Assembly: GCF_003030345.1 (NCBI RefSeq)
Contig: NZ_CP028158.1
Span: forward strand, 1,736,001-1,800,000
Length of the DNA: 64,000 nucleotides
Origin: Plantactinospora sp. BC1
GTDB taxonomy: Bacteria > Actinomycetota > Actinomycetes > Mycobacteriales > Micromonosporaceae
Direction of reading: 5' to 3'
In this document: one piece after another, positions 44,980 to 53,373 of the stretch
How the letters are laid out: each line of letters opens with the position of its first letter
Numbering within the stretch: position 1 is the first letter of the stretch
The notes under the pieces: generated by a model
The model's database searches: none
Seen by the model: only the letters and a program-made list of their open reading frames with translations
Told to the model about the DNA's origin: nothing
Position numbers and translations under genes: made by a program

Positions 44980-46196
44980 CAGGCCACCGCCCCGCTGGTC
45001 TGGGGCGTACCGCAGACGGCGGTGTAGACGGCGCCGAGCCGCGCCGCCGTCCGGGTCCACGAGTAGCCGGTACGGATCCGGTCCACGGCGGCGAGACCGT
45101 AGCGGTGGCGCCGGTCCGAATCGGCCAGCAGATGGCGCAGCACCGCGCCCAACGTCTCCGGGTCACGGGGCGGTACGAGGTCGCCGGTGAGGCCGGGCAC
45201 GACCGTGTCGGTGAGACCGCCGACGGCGGTACCGAGCACCGGTACCCCGCAGGCCATCGCCTCCAGCGGGGTCAGCCCGAAGGGTTCGTACCAGGGGGTG
45301 GCGACGAGGATGTCGGCCGACCGGTACCACCGGGGCATCTCCGCGCGGGGTACCGCCCCGACCAGGCGTACCCGGTCGGCGACCCCCTCCGACTCGGCCA
45401 GCGCACGCAGCCGGTTGGCGAACCCGTCCTCGCCGAGCCGGGCCGCCGGGGGGCCGCCGATCAGCACGTACTCGGCCTCGGGCACCATCCGCAGCGCCCG
45501 GACGACGTCGAGGAAACCCTTCCGTTCGACCAGCCGGCCGACGCCCAGCAGCCGGGGCCGGCCCGGTTCCCGGCTGACGGCGGAACCGTCCGGGGTGAAG
45601 ACGTCCGGGTTGACCCCGGAGGGTACGACGCTGATGGCGGAGCGGGGTACGCCCATCCGGGTCAGTTCGGCCACCTCGTCGCGGCACTGCGCGACGACCC
45701 GGTCGACCCCTCGGCCGAGCATCCGCTCGTATCTGATCCGCTGTGGCGGGCTGGTGTCGGCGGCGCCCTGGTGGCGGCGCTTCACGGTGCCGAGGGCATG
45801 GTAGGTCTGCACCACCGGCACCCCGCTCTGCCGGCCGGCGACGAGGGTGGCGAGGCCACTCATCCAGAAGTGCGCGTGTGCGACGTCGGGCCGCCACAGC
45901 CCGTCCTGCCAGTGTCGGGCGAGCCAGCGCCCGAAGTCGGCCATGTACGGCAGCAGCTCGTCCTTTGGCACCGGCTCCGGCGGGCCGGCCGGCACGTGCA
46001 GCACGCTGACCCCGTCCCGCATCGGCACCACCGGGCCCTGGTGCGGCTGGTCGCGTCGGGTGTAGACGTGCACGTCGTGGCCCTGGTCGGCCAGCGCGGC
46101 GGCGAGTTCGGCGACGTGGGTGTTCTGGCCGCCGGCGTCCGGGCCGCCGAGTTCGGCGAGCGGACTGGCGTGTTCGGAGATCATCGCGATGCGCAT
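44979..46196 (-). CDS. Glycosyltransferase family 4
   Basis: A 405-residue GT-B enzyme with GGPDAGGQNTHVAELAAALADQGHDVHVYTRR at the N-terminal domain and the C-terminal retaining GT4 signature EPFGLTPLEAMACGVPVLGTAVGGLTDTV, in which the EX7E Glu pair is intact. VVQTYHALGTVKRRHQG resembles sucrose-phosphate synthase/mycothiol GT-like acceptor loops. Sugar donor and acceptor unknown; the operon context suggests a glycan backbone or branch. The ATG at 46196 lies within the 3' end of the preceding gene (16-bp overlap). Confidence 0.9.
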   Translation of the reverse strand: MRIAMISEHASPLAELGGPDAGGQNTHVAELAAALADQGHDVHVYTRRDQPHQGPVVPMRDGVSVLHVPAGPPEPVPKDELLPYMADFGRWLARHWQDGLWRPDVAHAHFWMSGLATLVAGRQSGVPVVQTYHALGTVKRRHQGAADTSPPQRIRYERMLGRGVDRVVAQCRDEVAELTRMGVPRSAISVVPSGVNPDVFTPDGSAVSREPGRPRLLGVGRLVERKGFLDVVRALRMVPEAEYVLIGGPPAARLGEDGFANRLRALAESEGVADRVRLVGAVPRAEMPRWYRSADILVATPWYEPFGLTPLEAMACGVPVLGTAVGGLTDTVVPGLTGDLVPPRDPETLGAVLRHLLADSDRRHRYGLAAVDRIRTGYSWTRTAARLGAVYTAVCGTPQTSGAVA

Positions 46197-47152
46197 CGTT
46201 CCTCCTGAAGCAGTCGGTCCCAGTCCGCGAGGAACCGGTCGAGGCCGTAGCGGGTGGTGGCGGCGTGCCGGGCCCGTTCACCCATGGCCCGCGCGGCGGC
46301 CGGATCGTCGATCAGCCAGGCGGCGGCCTCCCGCAGGGTGTCGAGGTTGGTGGAGAGGACGCCCGCCTCGGGCGGTACGGCGGCGACCGCCTCGGTGCTG
46401 GCGAGTACGACGACCGGCATCCCGATCGTCATCGCCTCCAGGAGGCTGAGCCCGAGCGACGTCCAGCGGCACAGGTGCAGGTAGGCCCGGCGTCGGGCGA
46501 GCTGCTCGTGCAGCCGCGCCTGGGGCAGGTCGTAGGTGCCGAGGCGGTCGGCGGGCAGGCCGACGGCGTCGGGGAGCGCGTCGACGCCCATGCCGAAGAC
46601 GTCCAGCGGGGCGACCGTGGCGAAGTGTCCGAACAGGTCGGTTCCGGTGACCCGCCAGCGGCGGACCGGTTCGTTGGTCACCACCGCCAGCCGGTCGAGG
46701 CTGCCGTCGTACCGGACCGGGGGTGGGACGATGCCGTGTTCGATCACGGCGGTGCGGGTGGCGCCGGTGTCCCAGAACAGGTCGTTGAAGTGGGTGACGT
46801 GCGCGACGAGCAGGTCGTCGCGGTCGGCCATCGGGTGCCGGGTGTTCGGTACGTCGCCCTTCGGGGTGTTGTGCTCGACGTAGATCGCCGGTAGGTCCCG
46901 GCCGGGGCGCCGGCCCAGCCAGCGTTCGGCCAGCTCCAGTTCCTCCGGCCGTTGCAGGATCACCAGGTCGACCGGTTCGGCGGCGAGCCGCTCCGGGGGC
47001 AGTTCGCGTACCGTCGCCGGCCAGTCGTAGGTCCGGGCCCGGCCGAGGCCGTACGGCCCCCGGTCCGGCGTGACCGGTACCAGGTAGTGGTGCTTGCCGT
47101 GGACGAACGCGGTGGTCCACGAGCCGTGCACGTGCCACAGCAGGATGTTCAC
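46181..47152 (-). CDS. Glycosyltransferase (GT-B, glycosyltransferase 4-like)
   Basis: A 323-residue protein. It starts NILLWHVHGSWTTAFVHGKHHYLVPV and has AIYVEHNTPKGDVPN and the C-terminal RWTSLGLSLLEAMTIGMPVVVLA, a GT4/GT1-like nucleotide-binding region (EAMTIGMPV). It is shorter than typical GT4 enzymes (about 380). GTG at 47152 overlaps the stop of the GmhB-GT9 gene (GTGA). Donor unknown. Confidence 0.8.
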   Translation of the reverse strand: MNILLWHVHGSWTTAFVHGKHHYLVPVTPDRGPYGLGRARTYDWPATVRELPPERLAAEPVDLVILQRPEELELAERWLGRRPGRDLPAIYVEHNTPKGDVPNTRHPMADRDDLLVAHVTHFNDLFWDTGATRTAVIEHGIVPPPVRYDGSLDRLAVVTNEPVRRWRVTGTDLFGHFATVAPLDVFGMGVDALPDAVGLPADRLGTYDLPQARLHEQLARRRAYLHLCRWTSLGLSLLEAMTIGMPVVVLASTEAVAAVPPEAGVLSTNLDTLREAAAWLIDDPAAARAMGERARHAATTRYGLDRFLADWDRLLQEERCASR

Positions 47153-48840
47153 CCTGCGCCTCCTCCTGCTGTCGGGTGGCCGACCCCGAAGCCGGAGCCG
47201 GCCGGTGCTCGTGGTGGTGGCGGTCGGGATGCGAGCAGGTCGACGGCGGCGAGCACGGCGGCCGGGTCGAGTCGGTCCAGGCAGGGATGGCCGGGCAGCG
47301 GGCAGACGCTGGCGCGGCTGTCCCGGCACCCGGCGCCGGCATCGCCGAGCCGCACCACCGGTACCCGGTAGGGCGCCCACTGTCCGAACGGGACGGTGGG
47401 CGCGAAGAGACTGACCACCGGGGTGCCGACCGCGGCGGCCAGGTGCGCCGGCCCGGTGTTGCCGACGACCAGGCAGGCGGCCCGGGTCAGCAGCGCGGCC
47501 AGCTCGCCGAGCGAGGTACGGCCGCCGAGGTCGACGCCGCCGCTTGCCGCCACCCGTGCGGTCAGGTCCCGCTCCCCCGGGCCGCCGGTGACCAGTACCC
47601 GGTGACCGGCCCGGGTGAGCGCGGCGACGATGTCGGCGCAGCGCTGCGGCGGGCAGGCTCGGGCCGGTACCGACGCGCCGGGGTGCACGACGACGTAGCC
47701 GGCCGGCAGGTCGGCGGGCGGTCGTCCGGTCAGCGCGTCGGCCCGCAGCCGCAGCGTTGGCTCGTCGCCGGCCGGCAGCGCGAAACCGGCGGCGGCGGCC
47801 AGCGACAGCGCCCGCTCCGGCTCCGGCACCCCGGTCGGCACCCGGTGCCGCAGGTCCAGCAGGCTGCCCGGATAGTCGTCGCTGATCGCACCGACCAGCG
47901 GTACCCCGGCCATCCGCAGCAGCAGGGCGAGCGGCAGGGCGGACTGGTGGAAGGAGGTGAAGATCAGCGCCTGGTCCGCCTGCACGGCGGCGAGCCGGGC
48001 GGTCAGTTCCCGCATGTCGTCCGGCCGCATCGGGGCCGGTGCCGGGTCGATCCAGGGCAGCGGCCACTCGATCAGCTCGTCGACGCCGGGCAGCAGCCGG
48101 GCGGCGCCCCGGCCCCGGGGGCCGCAGAGCATGACGACGCGATCCGCACCGGCGGCGACCGCCCGGATCGCCGGCCCGGTGACCAGGACGTCCCCGGCCG
48201 AGTCGCTCCGCGCCACCAGCACCGTGCCCGCTCGCCCGCCGGCCCGGCGCGGCGCCGTCGACGTCCGGCCGGTGGTCGATCCGGTGGGCAGCAGTGCCTG
48301 CCGGCGGAGCAGTTGGTCGACCGCGTCGGCCAGGTCGGCGGCGACCGCCGGGGCGGCGGCGACCTCCTCCGGCCGGGTCACCGGGGTCGGTACCAGGATT
48401 CCGGTGGCGCCGGCCGCGAGGGCGGCGGTCATGTCCCGGCCGATGTCGCCGATCACCGCGCAGCGGCGCGGGTCGGTGCCGAGCGCCCGGGCGGCGGCCT
48501 CGACGAGTCCGGGTGCGGGCTTGCGGCACCGGCAGCCGTCGCCGTCACCGTGCGGGCAGATCTGCCAGGTGTCGAAGGGGCCGAGCAGTTCCTCCACCCG
48601 GGCGTTGACGGCGGCCAGCTCGGCGGCGGTGAAGAGGCCACGGGCCAGCCCGGACTGGTTGGTGACCACCCCGAGTCGCAGTCCGGCGGCGCGCAGCCGG
48701 GCCAGCGCCGCCCCGGCGCCGGGCATCGGGCGTACCTTTTCCGGGTCGCCGTTGTAGGGCACGTCCTCGATCAGGGTGCCGTCGCGGTCGAGCAGTACGG
48801 CGTCGAAGAGCGGTCCGGGCGGCCGTGCCGGCCCGGTCAT
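47149..48840 (-). CDS. Heptose bisphosphate phosphatase (GmhB) fused to a GT9 glycosyltransferase
   Basis: A 563-residue fusion. Residues about 1-180 are a HAD-IIIA phosphatase: LLDRDGTLIED (nucleophile Asp), TNQSGLARG, CPHGDGDGCRCRKPAP (the Cys/His zinc loop typical of GmhB) and GDIGRDMTAALAAG. This removes the C7 phosphate of the heptose bisphosphate. After an Arg/Thr-rich linker (about 181-210), residues 211-545 are a GT9 glycosyltransferase (RSDSAGDVLVTGPAIRAVA, VVHPGASVPARACPPQRCADI, NTGPAHLAAAVGTPVVSLFAP). The fusion links heptose activation and heptosyl transfer. ATG 48840 overlaps the GT2 stop; its own stop overlaps the next GTG. Confidence 0.92.
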   Translation of the reverse strand: MTGPARPPGPLFDAVLLDRDGTLIEDVPYNGDPEKVRPMPGAGAALARLRAAGLRLGVVTNQSGLARGLFTAAELAAVNARVEELLGPFDTWQICPHGDGDGCRCRKPAPGLVEAAARALGTDPRRCAVIGDIGRDMTAALAAGATGILVPTPVTRPEEVAAAPAVAADLADAVDQLLRRQALLPTGSTTGRTSTAPRRAGGRAGTVLVARSDSAGDVLVTGPAIRAVAAGADRVVMLCGPRGRGAARLLPGVDELIEWPLPWIDPAPAPMRPDDMRELTARLAAVQADQALIFTSFHQSALPLALLLRMAGVPLVGAISDDYPGSLLDLRHRVPTGVPEPERALSLAAAAGFALPAGDEPTLRLRADALTGRPPADLPAGYVVVHPGASVPARACPPQRCADIVAALTRAGHRVLVTGGPGERDLTARVAASGGVDLGGRTSLGELAALLTRAACLVVGNTGPAHLAAAVGTPVVSLFAPTVPFGQWAPYRVPVVRLGDAGAGCRDSRASVCPLPGHPCLDRLDPAAVLAAVDLLASRPPPPRAPAGSGFGVGHPTAGGGAG

Positions 48841-49862
48841 CGCCGGTCACCGGGGTACCGCCCGATCGGGCGTGGCAACTCGGCGCGGTGCCGCCACCAG
48901 CCCCGCAGCCAGTGGGTGACGGCGAGCGGCGGGATGACGGCGCTGGTCACCAGCATCGTGCCGACCTCTGCCGGGGTACCCGGCCCGGGCGCGATCCGCG
49001 CGGTTGCGAACCGGGCGGTACCGGCCAGCCAGGCGGTGCCGGCCAGGGCGGCGACGGCGGTGAGCGGGCGGTGCATCCGGGAGCCCCGGGCGGCCACGGC
49101 ACCGCCCAGGGCGGCGACGGCCAGCACCGCCGCGCCGGTCAGGGCCGCGTGCCGGTGGCGTCGTCCGGCCGGTATGCCGAGTTCGGTGCGCCAGCTCGGG
49201 CCGTAGAGCCGGCGCAGCAGGGCGTCGTCGGAGTTGCCCCGCTGGGTGCGCAGGCTGATCCAGCGGCTCTCCGGGCGTACCGGATGGCGGACGCCGCGGG
49301 TGCCCCGGAGCAGTCGCCAGCCAGCCAGGCGTACCCGGTGGGCCAGCTCCGCGTCCTCCCGGTAGGCCCGGGGGAACCGTTCGTCGAAGCCGCCGACGGC
49401 GGCGAGCGCGACCCGCCGGTAGGCCATGTCCGCGGTGATCCACTCACCGTCGGCGAGGCCCGCGGTGACCCGTTCCCAGTCGGTCGGCCGGCGACCGGCC
49501 GGCAGCGGCACGCGTATCCCGCCCTGCACCCCGCCGACCCGGTCCGGCACGGCGAGGTCCGTCCGCAGCCGCGCCAGCCAGTCCGGCGCCGGCAGCACGT
49601 CGTCGTCCAGGAACGCCACCCAGGGATGCCGGGCCGCCCGCCAGCCGAGGTTGCGGGCCGCCGCCGGGCCGGCGCCACGTCCGCGCAGGACCTTGGTGTA
49701 CGGCGCGAGCGCCCCCGGTACGGCCAGCTCGGTGCCGCCGGTGGGCCGGTCGTCGACCAGGAGGATTTCCAGTTCACCGCCCTCGGTCACCTGCCCGGCG
49801 AGGATGCCGAGCAGGTCGGCGAGGCTGTCCCGGCCGAGGGTCGGTACGACGACGCTGATCAC
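48837..49862 (-). CDS. Glycosyltransferase family 2 with a C-terminal membrane region
   Basis: A 341-residue GT2 enzyme: VISVVVPTLGRDSLADLL, FLDDDVLPAPDWL (DxD-like motif in DDD) and EDAELAHRVRLAGWRL (catalytic ED). The C-terminal third has two or three hydrophobic segments (about residues 230-325), suggesting membrane association. GTG at 49862 overlaps the carbamoyltransferase stop. It is the only clearly membrane-bound transferase of the operon. Confidence 0.88.
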   Translation of the reverse strand: MISVVVPTLGRDSLADLLGILAGQVTEGGELEILLVDDRPTGGTELAVPGALAPYTKVLRGRGAGPAAARNLGWRAARHPWVAFLDDDVLPAPDWLARLRTDLAVPDRVGGVQGGIRVPLPAGRRPTDWERVTAGLADGEWITADMAYRRVALAAVGGFDERFPRAYREDAELAHRVRLAGWRLLRGTRGVRHPVRPESRWISLRTQRGNSDDALLRRLYGPSWRTELGIPAGRRHRHAALTGAAVLAVAALGGAVAARGSRMHRPLTAVAALAGTAWLAGTARFATARIAPGPGTPAEVGTMLVTSAVIPPLAVTHWLRGWWRHRAELPRPIGRYPGDRR

Positions 49863-51520
49863 CGCCCCGCTCCGAGGTCGCCGCGGTGCACGGCGTACGG
49901 GCCGATGGCGAGCAGGTCCACCGGTGCGGAGCCGAAGAGTTCCATCGCCTCGCGCGGGGTGTCCACCATCGGCCGGCCGGCGGTGTTGAGCGAGGTGTTG
50001 ACCACCACCGGCAGCCCGGTGAGGCGGTCGAACTCGGCCAGCATCTCGGCCACCAGCGGTTCGGTCCCCGGGTCGACCGTCTGCACCCGGGCGGTGCCGT
50101 CGACGTGCACCACTGCCGGGATCCGGTCCCGCCACTGTGGCGCGACCCGGTGCACGAAGAGCATGTACGGGCTGGGCAGTACGCCGTCGAAGATCTCGGC
50201 GGCCCGTTCGGCCCGGACCATCGGAGCGATCGGGCGGAACTGCTCCCGCCCCTTGACGTCGTTCATCCGGCGGGTCGTCTCGGGGTCGCCGGGGTGGGCC
50301 AGCAGCGACCGGTGACCCAGCGCCCGTGGCCCGTACTCGCTGCGTCCCTGGAACCAGGCGACGATGCCGTTGTCGGCGAGTACCCGGGCCGCCTCGGCGG
50401 CGATCGAGTCCGGTCGCCGGTACGGCAGCGCCGCGCGGCGCAGTTCGGCCTCCAGTTCCTCGTCGGTCCAGCCCCGGCCGAGGTCGACCCCGGGCATCGG
50501 CGCGGTGGTGTCGCCGAGCACGCTGTCCAGGTGCAGCGCCGCGCCGAGTGCGGTGCCGGCGTCACCGGCCGCCGGCTGCACCCACACCCGCTGGTAGGGG
50601 CCCTCGGCGGCGATCCGGGCGTTGGCCACGCAGTTCAGGGCGACCCCGCCGGCCATGGTCAGCGTGGTCGGGCCGTCGGCCGCCTCGTGCAGCCAGCGGG
50701 CGAGGTCGAGGATCACCTCTTCCAGCCGGGCCTGCACGCTGGCGGCGAGGTCGGCGTGCTCGCCGGTCATCTCCGCGTCCGGCGGGCGCGGCTTGGCCAG
50801 CGAGGCCCAGTCGATCCGGTCGACGGTGAAGCCGCCGTCGTCGGTCACCCGGACCAGTTCGCGCAGCAGCCCGAGGTGCCGGGGCTCGCCGTAGGAGGCG
50901 AGGGCCATCACCTTGTACTCGTCGCTGGAGTGCAGGAAGCCGAGGTGCCGGGTGAGGTCCTCGTAGAGCAGGCCCAGCGAGTGCGGCAACTGCTGGGCGG
51001 CGAGCTGCCGCAGCCGTCCCTCCCGGTAGACCCCGCCGAGGTGGCTCGCGGTCTCGCCCCGGCCGTCGAGCACGAGTACCGCCGAGCCGGTCGTGCCGGT
51101 CGGGTCCGGGGGTACGGCCAGCCCGGCCGAGGCCGCGTGCGCGACGTGGTGCGGTACGAACCGTACGATCTCCGGGTCGAGGCCGGGCAGCACCTCGGCG
51201 AGGAACTGCGGCGCCCGCTTGGCGTACTCGATCCGCAGCCAGTCCCACGGGTCGGTCAGGCCGAGTTCGGCCGCGTCCCGGCACAGGCCGGGGTCGAAGG
51301 AGTAGGCGACCGCGTCGAGGCTGGCGGCGTCGATGCCGGCCTGCCGCAGGCACCAGGCGGCGGAGAGTTCGGGCAGTTCCCAGGCGGAGAAGGCGACCGG
51401 ACGCTTTCCGTGCTTACGCCGGCTGAACCGCTCCTCCTCGGCTGCGGCCACCACCCGGCCATCCACGACCAGTGCGGCCGCCGGGTCATGGAAGATCGCG
51501 TTGATCCCGAGTACGCGCAT
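49859..51520 (-). CDS. Carbamoyltransferase (NodU/CmcH family)
   Basis: A 553-residue O-carbamoyltransferase. The N-terminal Kae1-like domain (about 1-340) carries RVLGINAIFHDPAAALVVDG, AEEERFSRRKHGKRP, HHVAHAASAG (metal-binding His) and MAGGVALNCVAN; the C-terminal domain (about 360-550) carries RSEYGPRALGHRSLLAHP. The family moves a carbamoyl group from carbamoyl phosphate to a sugar hydroxyl via carbamoyl-AMP. It is the first gene of the nine-gene operon. ATG at 51520 with AGGAG 7 bp upstream. It predicts an O-carbamoylated heptose or glycan. Confidence 0.93.
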   Translation of the reverse strand: MRVLGINAIFHDPAAALVVDGRVVAAAEEERFSRRKHGKRPVAFSAWELPELSAAWCLRQAGIDAASLDAVAYSFDPGLCRDAAELGLTDPWDWLRIEYAKRAPQFLAEVLPGLDPEIVRFVPHHVAHAASAGLAVPPDPTGTTGSAVLVLDGRGETASHLGGVYREGRLRQLAAQQLPHSLGLLYEDLTRHLGFLHSSDEYKVMALASYGEPRHLGLLRELVRVTDDGGFTVDRIDWASLAKPRPPDAEMTGEHADLAASVQARLEEVILDLARWLHEAADGPTTLTMAGGVALNCVANARIAAEGPYQRVWVQPAAGDAGTALGAALHLDSVLGDTTAPMPGVDLGRGWTDEELEAELRRAALPYRRPDSIAAEAARVLADNGIVAWFQGRSEYGPRALGHRSLLAHPGDPETTRRMNDVKGREQFRPIAPMVRAERAAEIFDGVLPSPYMLFVHRVAPQWRDRIPAVVHVDGTARVQTVDPGTEPLVAEMLAEFDRLTGLPVVVNTSLNTAGRPMVDTPREAMELFGSAPVDLLAIGPYAVHRGDLGAGR

Positions 51521-51530
51521 GCCGGCGCTC

Positions 51531-51556
51531 CTACCCGGCCCGGGGCGCCCTCACAC
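51531..51556 (-). promoter_or_regulatory. Ambiguous SigB-like element (GTGT-N16-GGGTAG)
   Basis: On the minus strand GTGT (51553-51556), 16-nt spacer, GGGTAG (51531-51536), 10 nt before the carbamoyltransferase ATG. But the last bases also make the AGGAG ribosome binding site of this gene, so it may be a chance match and not the promoter of the heptose operon. Confidence 0.25.
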
Positions 51557-51641
51557 GGAAGATCAGCAACTTCCCATAAGTGAGGGGTGTCCAAATAGTC
51601 CCTTGACCGCTCCGGCTGCCGGGCACCGCCACCGGCCTGGA

Positions 51642-52115
51642 CTACGAGGCGCGGTGCTCCGGGTAGCCGTAGAGGTCGAGTAGGCGGGTGCGGGTGGCCT
51701 GGAGCCGGTCCAGCATCACGGCCATGAACCGGCGGTTGAGTTCGTACCCGAACGTCGTGTCGTCCGCCATCAGGTGCCGTACCCCGGACGCGTCGAACTC
51801 GACGGCCCGGACCGGCTCCACCGCCACCGCCCCGAACTGCCAGCGCTGCGGCGCGAAGAGCCAGGACCAGCCCAGCACGTCGCCGGGGCCGAGAGTCTCG
51901 ATGACGACGTCGCCCCGGCCCGGCGTGGGCAGGTCCAGTGCCACCTGTCCGGAGCGCAGCAGCCAGAAGCGCGTCGCGGAGCGCCCCGCCGCGAACAGCC
52001 GGTAGCCGCGGTTGCGGTACACCGGGTGGGCGTAGGCGGTGAGCCGGTCGAGCCAGGCCGGGGCCAGGCCGTCGAGGAACGACTGCTCGACCAGCAGGTC
52101 GCGGGTGCTCGTCAT
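51642..52115 (-). CDS. Cyclic-nucleotide-binding domain protein without an HTH
   Basis: A 157-residue protein comprising one cNMP-binding beta-barrel (Crp/Fnr-type effector domain): FLDGLAPAWLDRLTAYAHPVYRNRGYRLFAAGRSATRFWLLRSGQVAL, then GPGDVLGWSWLF. The phosphate-binding Arg-Ala pair is not obvious, so nucleotide binding is uncertain. The C-terminal HTH of Crp/Fnr is absent; the chain ends in a short helix. I choose the ATG at 52115, with GGGGAAG upstream; the frame is open to 52232. Located divergently from the universal stress protein. Confidence 0.8.
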   Translation of the reverse strand: MTSTRDLLVEQSFLDGLAPAWLDRLTAYAHPVYRNRGYRLFAAGRSATRFWLLRSGQVALDLPTPGRGDVVIETLGPGDVLGWSWLFAPQRWQFGAVAVEPVRAVEFDASGVRHLMADDTTFGYELNRRFMAVMLDRLQATRTRLLDLYGYPEHRAS

Positions 52116-52398
52116 GACTTCCCCAATCGCCGCTCGGGTACGCCGTTCCGTCCGCCGCGCGGTTTCCTCCCTCCATGACACGCCGACCGGCCGGGATCGG
52201 ACAGGGCCGAAGGACCCGAATGTCACTGCCAACCGGCCCCGCTCTTCCGCATCGGGCCATACGGGCCCGCCGGGGCGGGTACAGGGTCCCCTACCGAACC
52301 GACCATCGGCCCTACGCCGCAGACGTCACGCACTGTTACGGTTTGTGATAGGAGCCCGGTAGGCGGAAATTTTCCGGGAAGTCCGGTTGGAGGAAGTC

Positions 52399-53274
52399 AT
52401 GAACGTACGCCCCATCACCGTCGGCTACGACGGGTCCGACGGCGCCAGGGCCGCCCTCGGCTGGGCCCTCGACGAGGCGGCCCGTACCGGCGCACAGGTG
52501 TCGCTGCTCTTCGCGTTCGAGTGGCCGGCCGTCGCCAGCACGGTCGCCCCACTGGCGACGACTTGGCCGGACCAGGGTGTCCGGGACGACGCGCAGAAGA
52601 TGCTCGACGCCGCGATCCTCGACGCCTTCCAGACCCACCCGCAGGTGCTGGTCACCCGCACCGTCGCGGACGGTCCGGCCGCGCTGCTGCTGCGGGAGCG
52701 TTCCCGACAGGCAGGTCTGCTGGTGCTCGGCAGCCGTGGTCACGGCGGCTTCACCGGTCTCCTCCTCGGCTCGACCAGCGTGGCCGTGACGGCGCACGCG
52801 CACTGCCCGGTCGTCGTGGTGCGGGGCGAGCGGGAGCGGCCGGACGGGCCGGTCGTGGTCGGCGTGGACGGCTCGGAGTGCGCACAGCTCGCCCTCGAGT
52901 ACGCCTTCGCGCAGGCAGCGGCCCACGGCGCCGAGCTGCGGGTGGTCCGGGCGTACCAGCCGGTCGCCTCCGGCGAGCAGCCGTCCGGGTCCGGCCCGGA
53001 CGAGCAGGCCGGCGCCGAGCGGGCCGAACTCGACGAGGTACTCGCCGACGGACGGAGCAGGTACCCGCAGGTCCAGGTGACCGTCGACGTGGTCCCCGGC
53101 CCGGCCGGTCGGGTCATGGTCGACGCGAGCCGGGACGCCCGACTGGTGGTCGTGGGCTCCCGGGGCCGGGGCGGCTTCGGCGGGCTGCTGCTCGGCTCGA
53201 TCAGCCAGCAACTGCTGCATCACGCGCACTGCCCGGTCGCGGTGATCCGGGAACTCCCGACGACCACCGACTGA
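52399..53274 (+). CDS. Tandem universal stress protein
   Basis: A 291-residue protein with two USP domains (about 1-143 and 150-291). Each has the ATP-binding motif G-x2-G-x9-G-S/T: GSRGHGGFTGLLLGSTS and GSRGRGGFGGLLLGSIS, each preceded by a Leu/Val-rich strand, so ATP binding is likely. Members are induced by hypoxia, starvation or dormancy in mycobacteria. ATG at 52399 with GGAGGA 5 bp upstream; the frame is open four codons further. It has no classical SigB-like box of the kind seen elsewhere (CGGTAG instead of GGGTAG). Confidence 0.93.
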   Translation: MNVRPITVGYDGSDGARAALGWALDEAARTGAQVSLLFAFEWPAVASTVAPLATTWPDQGVRDDAQKMLDAAILDAFQTHPQVLVTRTVADGPAALLLRERSRQAGLLVLGSRGHGGFTGLLLGSTSVAVTAHAHCPVVVVRGERERPDGPVVVGVDGSECAQLALEYAFAQAAAHGAELRVVRAYQPVASGEQPSGSGPDEQAGAERAELDEVLADGRSRYPQVQVTVDVVPGPAGRVMVDASRDARLVVVGSRGRGGFGGLLLGSISQQLLHHAHCPVAVIRELPTTTD

Positions 53275-53327
53275 CCACGCGATCGGGAGTTGGCGGGGGT
53301 GTTCCGGCACGCGGTGCCGGGGCGCCG

Positions 53328-53366
53328 GGGCCTTGTCACCCGCCGGCCGGCCGGGTGACAAGGCCC
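53328..53366. terminator. Strong bidirectional terminator hairpin
   Basis: Perfect 15-bp stem (53328-53342 with 53352-53366), 9-nt loop, between the convergent universal stress protein and chitinase genes. Confidence 0.85.
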
Positions 53367-53373
53367 GGGTGGC

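Noticed and set aside
40975-51520. LPS core biosynthesis locus
   Set aside because: The enzymes are heptose-type, but the sequence is from a high-GC Gram-positive lineage with mycolate-free-type genes and no LPS assembly genes, so the product must be another glycan.
52341-52362. SigB-like promoter for the universal stress protein
   Set aside because: The downstream box is CGGTAG and the spacer to GTTT is only 12 nt.
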